From: Rachicladosporium sp. CCFEE 5018
Lineage: Eukaryota > Ascomycota > Dothideomycetes > Cladosporiales > Cladosporiaceae
NCBI GenBank assembly: GCA_002077045.2
Contig: NAEU01000614.1
Location: forward strand, 1 to 24,889
Direction: 5' to 3'
Length of the DNA: 24,889 nt
Positions 16,724-24,889 of this stretch are shown one piece after another (the first letter of the stretch is position 1; every line of letters begins with the position of its first letter). The translations under genes were made by a program, and so were the position numbers. Under the pieces are notes generated by a model. It had not been told where the DNA came from, made no database searches, and saw only the letters and a list, made by a program, of their open reading frames with translations.

Positions 16724-19700
16724 ATGGTGCGCCAGGTTCAGCCATTGCGCATTAGCAAGACGACGCCGGGCTCGTCGCCAGAGAAGAAGATGGCCGCGAC
16801 TGCCAGGCCGCTGGCAGAGATCAGCTCGGGGTCGATGAGGAGGAACTCGCCTTCTTATAATCAGGCGACGAGGGTGAGTACCCTGCGAGCGCATCTTTAT
16901 GCAGAGCAGAACTGATGCGCGCGTCCAGAAGATGATCGTCTCTCGCGAATCCTCGCCTTATGTGGAGAATGCGTCGCCTAACAGCACGAAGCCTTCCCCA
17001 CGCGACTTCTGGTCACCACTCCATACGATGGCAACCGGGAAACTAGACGGAAACGATGCGCCCGATCGTTCGCCATCACCAGGACTATCACCGAGGAGAC
17101 GCGCAAGCATCGAGAAGCTGCAATCTGCCAGCCGAGTCAAGAACAGTAAGATATTCGCGCTGGAGTCAAAGGACGTCTACGATCCCGATAGCCTGCCTAT
17201 TGTCGAGAGGCCCGTCGCGAACAGGCCCATGAGCCAGCAGTTCATTCAGAACAGCTTCACACGCTTTGATTCAATGAGGAAGGAGAACAGTCCTCTGCGC
17301 AAATCGGGACATGGGCACAAGCGCTCCGAGACCGAGATCAATGTGCCTATGCTCAGTCCCACCAAGCTCGCTATCGCGACTGCGCTCCCACCATCCCCGG
17401 AGAAGCAGGGCTCTCCGTCTCCAACGAAGTCTGCCCTGCGCGCCAGCCAGTACGGACTGCAATCGCAAGACGTGACCGAGAACGACATCAGCGTCTGGGA
17501 CGATGAGCGCTCGTCTACTCCACGCACGTTGCACCGTCACCACAAGAGCGTCACATTCCACGCCGATCCGCCCGAAGTCAACGAGTACGAGCAGCAGACA
17601 CCCGAGCCCTCTGTCGCGGCTTCGAATGGCTCGCGTGAGGCTAGCTGGGATTCCGATGACGTCTATGATCAAGATGTGAGCTTTGAGCGCGGTAGCTCCG
17701 CCGAAGTTGGTGGAGACGACAGCTTTGACGAAGACTTGGAGAATGCGGATAAGACGCCCGTGGTACTGCCCGAACACTGGGCGAGGATGTCACCTGAGGA
17801 GGCGCGCATGGATCTTATTGATGACGAGGACGATGTGTTTGACAGCCCAGCGACACATTCTCAGCGACCCATTCTTGGTCGATCCGAGAGCGTAACATCT
17901 GATGGCGAGGCGCGTCCACTACCGCCAATCCCTGGTGTTCCCTCTACTGCGCGCCGCAACTCTACGAGCCTGGCTGCGACTGCTGAGCGAGCATCTCTGG
18001 CCGTACACAGCCCGCCTTCGCCTCTCAAGCGTGCTTCTTGCAGCAAGGAGGAGATCCTGCAGATGACACGCAGCTCTTCGCTCACGCTACAGGACCGCTT
18101 GGAGCTTATGAGACCCGAGGCTCGTCGTGGAAGTGTCTCTGCGGCCAAGCCAATGCTGGCAGAGCATGCGGAGCCGGAGGAGTTCAGCGTCACGAATCTC
18201 GACAGCGGCGAGCGCATGGATCTCAAAGTCCGTGTACATGAGGCGGAGGTTGAGGAGGACTCCTTGGTCGGCGATCTGCAAGACTTCGCCAACGCGCCAC
18301 CACGCATCAGTCGTGAGAGCATACTTCGCAAGGTTAGAAACACAAAGTATGACTTCGACGATGAGGACAGCGAAGGCGATGTCTCAGAGCTTGTCGACGA
18401 GCAGCGCGATGTTCGGCCCTCGTATGCTGAGCTGGCAAAGATGGATCCTGATGAGCCGATTCCTTCACGCGAGAACAGCAGGGAGACTAGCGAGACCTAC
18501 CTGCAGAAGCGCAAGTCTGTTGATGACTTTGTCAGCGCGATTGATATCAAGCCAGAGCCGACTGATGACGAGGTCTTCGACATGGCCTCTGTGCCTGCAG
18601 CAGCAGAGCAAGTGCAAGTTCTGCAATCACCGCGCTCACCTGCCCGATTAGACGACTACGAGAGACAGTCCTCTGTCATCCATCACCCAATGCGCGATGA
18701 AAGCGAGAGCAACGCGTCCGACGGCAGCAAGTACTCTTCCATGGAGCCCGAGCTTGAAGGCACTGTCCTCCACCAAGAGGAGTCCCCAGTACCCGAGGAC
18801 GGCAGGGAGACCCTACAAGATGCCATGCAGCTCTTGACCGTCAAGGACTACTCTACGCCGACTCTTGCAGAGATAAAGCCAAAGCAGGTCAGCGGAGACT
18901 TCATGGGCCTGCCGCAGTACCTCAGCACGAATGACTACAGCTTCGGCATGGACAGGTACATCACGCCTTCGCCTCCACCTTCCAATGAGAACACGCTGAA
19001 GCTCGACAATACTGCTGTACCTGTCCTGCAGCCCTCGGCTGGTCTCCAAGATGTGCTGTCGCTGCCGCGTGCACCTTACGCAGGCACTGATGTATCACCT
19101 CCGGGCACGCCAAATTCTGTCATTCACCACTCCAGCGATGCCGACAGCTACGAGCAGTACGATGATGCCCAACTTGATCAGATGCAGGAATCGAAAGCGG
19201 TCTCTCCGCCAGTGCCTTCGCCTGTGTATGAGGAGCCGATGGTTCCAGAACGCAAAGCTACGATCAAGACTGGCGGCAAGCTTAAGGCCCGTCCATCGGG
19301 TGCTCGCGCTGACTTTGAGGCGATGTTGGACTTCGATACGCCCATCGAGCCAGTCCCTGCAATTCCAGAGGCGTATCAGGAGTCCTCTGAACGCAGCCTG
19401 CACTCCTCTAGCAGCGACAGTAGTAAGACCGACTCCGCACTCGGTGCCATTGAATCTGCCGCCACTGCGACCGAGAGTCCCAAGAAGCGACGCCAGAGTA
19501 AACTTCACCAGCTTGATCTCGACATTCCGGCTGTTGAAGGTGAGGGCTGGGGACTCGATGAGGCATTCGACAAGGTCATACAGGACCAACAGGTTGGTAC
19601 TCCCATTTCTTTCCCAGCATTTGACTTTGCGAGCAATCCGCAAGCACAAGCCGGATCATGCGTGCGCGACCCCCAGCCTCCTGCACCAACATCCTTCTCT

Positions 19701-21589
19701 CCGCACAAGTACAGCGCTGGTGCTAACGTACCTGTCCGCCAACAGAAGGGCTACCTCATGCGACAGAACACCAAGGTGGTCGTTACTTCCAATCGCAACA
19801 TCTCCGGCAGCAGCACCGATGCGACTGCTTCATCCACGGAGCCTGCTAGGCGTGGAAGCTCGCGTGGCGCTAAGGGCAGTCCTCGCAAGCCCAGCGCTGA
19901 GCAGTTCCTCAAGATCGAGCCTTGGAACGGCACGTCGAGGCGGAAGAGCGTGCGCAACGCTAGTGCGCAGAACACGATCACTGAACCGGCACCGCCGCTT
20001 CCTGGACAGGAGAGCGCACTTGGCGTCGTCTCTGAGAACGCCACTGGTACTGGGAGCCTAAACGAGGAGGTGCCAGAAGGCGTTGAGAAGGGCCGTCTCT
20101 TCGTCAAAGTCGTGGGCGTAAAGAACTTGGACCTTCCAATGCCAGCCAACGACCGCATCTACTTCAAGCTCACCCTTGACAACGGCCTTCACTGCGTTAC
20201 GACTGCACCACTCGAGCTGGGCAAAACCGCGCCTATCGGACAGGAGTTCGAGCTGGTCGTGCACAATGATCTGGAGTTCCAACTCACCCTTAACACTAAG
20301 CTGCCGCCCAAGCAGGCTCCTCCACCAGTGCCTGCGCCAGCCTCGCCAACGAAGAGCACGCACTCCCAGAAGCAGTCTGTAGTCTCCCGCCTCCTTATGT
20401 CGCCTCGCAAACGCGCTGAGCGTGAGCGCAATGAGCGCGCAGCTGAGGAAGCCGAGCACCGGCGCGTGCAAGAGGAGACAGCAGCGCGCAAGCGGGCGTC
20501 TGTGCCACCAAGTGCATGGGACAAACTCCACGATCTCGTGAACGCTTCTGATGGCTCCTTCGCGCGATCCTACATCAACCTCGCTTCCCACGAGGAGCGG
20601 TGTTTCGGTCGTCCACTGACTGTAGACGTTCCTTGCTACAACGAGTGGGCGCTCGAAAAGAACGCCCAGATCGTCAACAGTGTGCGCAGTAAGCGTGGGA
20701 CTCAAGCTGGCGGTGTAAGGAAGCCGCCTTATGTCATCGGCGCGTTGGAGTTGCAGTTGCTGTATGTGCCGCGACCGAAGGACTGCACTGATGAAGAGAT
20801 GCCGAAGAGTATGTCCTCTGCAATTCGGGAAATCGGCAGGGCGAGTGAGGTCAAGCCGGAGGTGAGCTTTGAGGGCCACTTGAGCCAGCAGGGCGGTGAT
20901 TGTATCGTGAGTACCCCCTTCCTCCCACAATCGCAGGTCATATCACTGACAAGATTTCACAGCACTGGCGCCGCCGCTTCTTCACCCTCTCCGGCCCCCG
21001 CCTCACAGCCTACCACGAGCACACGCACCAAAAGCGCGCCGTCATCAACCTGTCCAAAGCCTCTCGCCTAGTCGACGACCGTAGGACTCTCGTTGCGGAT
21101 CCCACTGCCTCGCCCACCAAGTCTTCTTCATCGCCGGTCAAGACTTCCGGACGCCGCAAGAGCGCTTTCGCGGAAGAAGACGAGGGATACCAGTACGTCG
21201 AAGAAGGTTTCCGGATTCGCTTCGCGAATGGGGAGACGATTGACTTTTACGCCGACTCTAAGGCCGAGAAAGAGGAGTGGATGGCTGTGCTCGCGCAAGT
21301 CGTTGGACGGAAAGAGGACGCTACGAAGCGACGAGGCTGGACTGATCTTGTTCTCGCTCGCGAGAAGCTGACTGGTAAGCCCGCTGCTGGTGATGCTGTG
21401 AAGAAAGAGGATGCCAGGCCTGCTGTAGCGAGGCAGACGAGCGATCGCAAGCCGGTTGGTGGAGGGAGCAAGAGCGTGCCCAGCAGTCCTGTGAAGTCTG
21501 CGCATGGGGTTAAGAGGCCGAGCACGCCGCCGTTGGCTGCTAGGCAGGGACATCGGGGGAGGGATGCGGTGAAGAGTATGATTTTCTAG
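16724..21589 (+). CDS. bud4: Bud4/anillin-like septum-site protein with C-terminal PH domain
   Basis: Cortical landmark that binds septins and Rho pathway factors and directs contractile-ring and septum assembly in hyphae. Three exons: 16724-16873, 16929-20906 and 20963-21589, giving about 1,584 aa; both junctions are phase 0. Intron 1 (55 nt) has a GTGAGT donor and CCAG acceptor; intron 2 (56 nt) has GTGAGT, branch CACTGAC and CACAG. The first 1,100 residues are disordered, with many CDK-like sites (SPEKK, SPTK, SPKK, SPRK) and a possible PP1-docking KSVTF (256-260). The anillin C2-like region starts near 1105 (GRLFVKVVGVKNLDLP) and is broken by a basic coiled stretch; the PH domain spans about 1364-1490 (FEGHLSQQ, HWRRRFFTLSG, EKEEWMAVL). 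Intron 2 lies inside the PH domain just before the WRRRFF strand. Start ATG 16724 has A at -3 and G at +4. Confidence 0.92.
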
Positions 21590-21837
21590 GCGGATGGGCT
21601 ATGATTGTCATGGTTGTTTTGCGGAGAGAATTGAGGATGTTGAGATGATGAAGAAGATGAGATGGTTCTCGTACATGTCTTTCTTGGGTCGGATCGGACG
21701 GCGGGAGTTCGTCAGGGTCGGTCGTTACGGTCATGCTCCACGGCTTTTCTGTACACTACTTCAAGCAAAAAGAAGTGCATATATCTTACACACCTTCCCC
21801 TGCCGATCCCATCCCCTGCCCTCCCCATACCTTCCTA

Positions 21838-22871
21838 TCACTCCTGCACCTCCCCCTCCCCCTTCCCCCGAATACTCGAATTCGCCCAATACCGTCCCGT
21901 CACGCCTCCCAATTCCCCAAAAGCCAGATTCAAAGGCACACTCGCGCCCTGCTCCGGCGTCTTCGGCGGTTTCGCCCCTACCAAGACGCCCATATCCGTC
22001 GCCACCCAGCCGGGACAGCAGGCGTTGATCACCAGGCCTGGCGTCTGCTTTGCCAGTATTGCGGTCGCGGCGTTGAGGAGGGATTTGGAGACGCTGTAGC
22101 TGCGGTTGGAAGGACCAAAGCCGGACTCGACTTCTTTGCCAGACTGCACTGATTGGAGGAAGGCGTCTGCCATATCGCTCAGGGTTTCAAGGTTGTTTGT
22201 TGGGTCGCGGAATTTGGTCCGGGTGGGTTCGGGGTAAGGGTGTAGGGAGGAGGCTACCGAGGATAGGTTTACGATGCGGCCGTGGGTTGAGAGGAGGGGG
22301 ATGAAGGTTTGGCACATCTAGGATCGCGAGGGTTAGGGGGGGTAGGTTCTTGGAAGACAGACGAACAGCTGAGGACAAAGACGTGCCACTGAAACGTTGG
22401 GGGATTGACAGGAGTGAAGAGCAGACTTGATGGTTGAGTTTGGTGCTGCAGAGACGGGAGGCTACGTACATCTACCGTCGCATAGTAATTTACATCTAGC
22501 GTTTTCTTCGCGTTCTCGTAATTATATTCGTTGTCAAGGTTGACGCCGGCATTGTTAATTAGTACATCGACACTGCCGTATTGCGAGACTTCTTCCGCAA
22601 ACTCTCGGACGGACTTCTTGTCGCTGATGTCGAGTTTGGGGTAAATCACTGAGCGGGTGGCGTGGTTAGACTGGAGGCCTAGATCAACGCCGGCACGAGA
22701 TGCGGCGAAAAGCTTGAGAGGCGAAATCGAGGGCTGGGATGTGAGGATGCGTTTGCAGATTGCGAGGCCGATGCCGCGGTTCTATGAAGGTCATTAGCAT
22801 TTGACGTTGGCTTCGAATGAAGTTAAAGAACGTACGGCACCGGTTACAATGATGACTTTTGGCGTTGCCAT
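21838..22871 (-). CDS. Short-chain dehydrogenase, carbonyl reductase (CBR1-like)
   Basis: Predicted NADPH-dependent carbonyl reductase of the classical SDR family; about 275 aa, near the usual length. Exons: 22871-22836 (12 codons), 22781-22470 and 22317-21838, all phase 0. Introns: 54 nt (GTACGT donor, CATAG acceptor) and 152 nt (GTACGT, CTAAC branch, CCTAG). Intron 1 falls inside the cofactor motif, so TGANRGIG exists only after splicing. Other motifs: LDISD, NNAG (LINNAGVN), NLSS with the catalytic Ser region, YSVSK (catalytic Tyr and Lys) and NACCPGWVATDMG, close to mammalian CBR1. No signal peptide, so probably cytosolic; the substrate is unknown. It shares a short promoter with mrh4 and is convergent with bud4 (248 bp between stops). 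Confidence 0.9.
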
Positions 22872-23090
22872 TGCACCGACTCTGATCAGGTGGCACGGTC
22901 AGACGACACTGATTATATCGAAAATCTGTGATACTACGGTCGAAGTCAATGGTTCATGTATGTACATCATCATATTTGACATCAATGACCATATGCTAGT
23001 GAGACGACCCTCGAGACGGACTAACCCGATTTGGATAGACGATTTCACTACTTACTTCGGGAGTGCCTGACACGAGCCAAACACATTTCA
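22872..23090. promoter_or_regulatory. Divergent promoter between the carbonyl reductase gene and mrh4
   Basis: 219 bp separate the start codons of the reductase (minus) and mrh4 (plus). On the mrh4 side two upstream ORFs are visible: 22985-22999 (four codons plus stop) and 22993-23070 (25 codons plus stop), the latter ending 20 bp before the mrh4 ATG. Transcription starts are unknown, so their presence in the mRNA is uncertain. No clear TATA box. Confidence 0.65.
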
Positions 23091-24889
23091 ATGCTTCGCC
23101 TCTCCTCCTCCCTCTGCCCGTTCTGCGAGGCTCAAGCCGTCGCCAGCGTCTTTCGCCCATCATGGCAGACTACACGAAGCGCAGCGACGCTGCAAAAGAA
23201 GCGACAGCCTTCGCGCATGGAATTATCCCCCAGAGTCGATCGCGGACCTCAACGAAAGGACGAAGGAGGCCGGCCGATCGTGAGAAAGAGCCGCAATAGC
23301 CCGTTCAATGGCATGAATGTCACGACGCCGCCGCGCGAGGCGGTGGCTGCGAGGAAGATCTCGTCGGCTGAACAGAAGAGGTTAGGTCGACATGCGAAGG
23401 GAAGTGGGCGGGATGAGAGGAACAAGGAGCCGATGAAGGCGTTGAAGATGCAGCGGGCATTAGCGACGATTCCGTACGAGAAGCGAGGACGGACGAAGCT
23501 GGAGTTGGTGGATCGAGATGCATTTGAGGACTTCGATCTGCTGCCTGTGATCAAGGAGTCTGTACCTGTGCAAGCGCTGGGAGGGCTGAGTGTCGTCACG
23601 CCGACGCCGATCCAGAGACTTGCCGTACCCGCACTGCTAGGCACAGAGGACGGCAAGAAGCGAAGACGGAAACATGAGGTCGATCTGGATGCGAAGAAAG
23701 AGGTTCAACACTTCCTCCTTGCCGCTGAAACCGGCTCCGGCAAAACACTAGCCTACATCCTCCCTATCATCGACGCTCTCAAACGTGCCGAGGCGACAGA
23801 AATCGAGCGCGAAGCTGCAGAAGCCCGCAAAGCAGAGCCCACACGGCCCAACGCCTTCGAATTGACGCCTGAGGTCGATGATCCGCATCCCACTACCGGC
23901 CGCCCCAGAGCTATCATCCTCGTCCCCACCGCCGAGCTCGTCGCACAAGTCAGTGCCCTGCTCAAGGCCCTCTCGCACACGATAAAGTTCCGCTCAGCGA
24001 TGATCAGCGCTTCTTCCACCGCTACAGTAATTCGATCCCGCCTCTTCTCGCCGGCAGGGATAGATGTCGTCGTCTCGACGCCGCATCTACTGAACAGTAT
24101 CACCGAAAGCGACCCGAATGTGCTATCTCGTGTGTCACACTTAGTGATAGACGAAGCAGATTCGCTGCTCGATCGCTCGTTCTCCCCGCTCACGAGCTCG
24201 ATAATCGATCGCTGCAATCCCTCCCTCCACCAACTAATCCTCTGCTCCGCCACAATCCCACGAAGTCTGGACTCATATCTACATAAACGCTACCCCGAGA
24301 TCCGCCGCCTCACCACTCCGAACCTCCACGCCATACCCCGCCGCGTACAGCTCACAGTCGTGGACATTGATAAGATCCCCTACCAAGGCAACCGCGATCT
24401 GGCTTGCGCGCAGGTCATATGGGATATCGGTAAAGAAGCTGCCGAGGCAACCGAGAGCAGAGAGCATCGGATCTTGGTGTTTGTGAACGAACGCGAGAAG
24501 GCTGATGAGTTGGCTGGGTATTTGAAGGCGAAGGGGATTGATGCTACGCCGCTGTCGAGGGATAGTGCGGATCGGAAGGGCCAGGAGACCCTGGCTGCTT
24601 TTACGACACCCCCGACGCCCGGCTCCACCACACCTGTCTCACCTGGGACTGACGATGCTCCCGCCTCTACAGCGAAGTCTGCCGTCAAAGTACTCGTCAC
24701 GACCGACATCTCGTCACGCGGTATAGACACCACAGCCGCGAAGACTGTGATCCTTTACACGGTGCCGCATACGAGTATCGATTTCATTCACCGACTTGGC
24801 AGAGTTGGGAGGATGGGCAGGAGAGGTAGAGGCATCGTGCTGGTTGGGAGAGGAGATCGTAAGGATGTTGTCAGAGAGGTGAGGGAGGG
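23091..24889 (+). CDS. mrh4: Mitochondrial DEAD-box RNA helicase Mrh4 (3' end outside window)
   Basis: ATP-dependent RNA helicase needed in yeast for late assembly of the mitochondrial large ribosomal subunit. 599 codons lie in the window without a stop. The N-terminus (MLRLSSSLCPF, then Arg-rich and free of acids for about 40 residues apart from one Glu) fits a mitochondrial presequence. Helicase motifs: PTPIQRLAVPAL (Q-motif region), Walker A AETGSGKT (212-219), VPTAEL (Ia), DEAD (354-357), SAT (386-388), and motif VI HRLGRVGR (567-574). FDLLPVIKESVP before the core is Mrh4-like. A Pro/Thr/Ser-rich insertion lies in the second RecA domain just before VKVLVTTDISSRGID. The window ends within DVVREVREG, close to the usual C-terminus, so only a short tail is probably missing. 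Confidence 0.92.
   Translation, partial: MLRLSSSLCPFCEAQAVASVFRPSWQTTRSAATLQKKRQPSRMELSPRVDRGPQRKDEGGRPIVRKSRNSPFNGMNVTTPPREAVAARKISSAEQKRLGRHAKGSGRDERNKEPMKALKMQRALATIPYEKRGRTKLELVDRDAFEDFDLLPVIKESVPVQALGGLSVVTPTPIQRLAVPALLGTEDGKKRRRKHEVDLDAKKEVQHFLLAAETGSGKTLAYILPIIDALKRAEATEIEREAAEARKAEPTRPNAFELTPEVDDPHPTTGRPRAIILVPTAELVAQVSALLKALSHTIKFRSAMISASSTATVIRSRLFSPAGIDVVVSTPHLLNSITESDPNVLSRVSHLVIDEADSLLDRSFSPLTSSIIDRCNPSLHQLILCSATIPRSLDSYLHKRYPEIRRLTTPNLHAIPRRVQLTVVDIDKIPYQGNRDLACAQVIWDIGKEAAEATESREHRILVFVNEREKADELAGYLKAKGIDATPLSRDSADRKGQETLAAFTTPPTPGSTTPVSPGTDDAPASTAKSAVKVLVTTDISSRGIDTTAAKTVILYTVPHTSIDFIHRLGRVGRMGRRGRGIVLVGRGDRKDVVREVRE

Noticed and set aside
19051..20061. 336-codon plus-strand frame overlapping bud4 in another frame
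   Set aside because: Arg, Leu and Ser-rich shifted-frame translation without domains. The bud4 frame is continuous through the same region.
20058..20930. 290-codon minus-strand frame inside bud4
   Set aside because: Antisense shadow of the anillin-like region of bud4. It has no family similarity and no introns or starts of its own.
1..24889. tRNA genes, CRISPR arrays, transposons, secondary-metabolite or viral genes
   Set aside because: I read the intergenic regions for B-box-like GGTTCRANNCC on both strands, direct or inverted repeats, and transposase, polymerase, PKS or NRPS motifs, and saw none. A covariance-model scan and a repeat search would settle this.

Overview
The window looks like ordinary protein-coding nuclear DNA from a filamentous ascomycete (Pezizomycotina). 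The evidence is GC-rich genes with few, short (54-152 nt) GT-AG introns carrying CTRAC-like branch sites, small intergenic gaps, and fungal-type orthologues of Drs2, Cdc4, Sin1/Avo1, Bud4 and Mrh4. A Dothideomycete is my guess from the overall look of the proteins; it is not demonstrated. I saw no transposon, tRNA, rRNA, CRISPR array, viral gene or recognisable secondary-metabolite cluster.

Layout, left to right. (1) A Drs2-type phospholipid flippase (+), cut by the left edge, with a 60-nt in-frame intron near its 3' end. (2) A metal-dependent amidohydrolase (+), ending 27 bp from (3) a convergent hypothetical gene (-) that is split by a one-base frameshift. (4) A doubtful small two-exon gene (-) at about 7.0-7.8 kb. 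(5) A Cdc4/Fbw7-type F-box WD40 protein (+). (6) A ketopantoate reductase family gene (+), also broken by a one-base frameshift, ending 21 bp from (7) a convergent PRCC-domain gene (-). (8) The TORC2 subunit Sin1/Avo1 (+), sharing a 223-bp divergent promoter with gene 7. (9) A Bud4/anillin-like septation protein (+, three exons). (10) A CBR1-like short-chain carbonyl reductase (-, three exons). (11) The mitochondrial DEAD-box helicase Mrh4 (+), sharing a 219-bp divergent promoter with gene 10 and running off the right edge.

The genes do not form a pathway. They are mostly housekeeping functions: membrane asymmetry, ubiquitin-dependent cell-cycle control, TORC2 signalling, septum placement and mitochondrial ribosome assembly. 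The arrangement is compact, with two very tight convergent pairs and two short divergent promoters. I did not find a convincing new system. The points most worth checking are the stop-free Drs2 intron, whose retention would add a transmembrane-like segment to the regulatory tail; the two single-base frameshifts; and the upstream AUG arrangements in front of sin1 and bud4.
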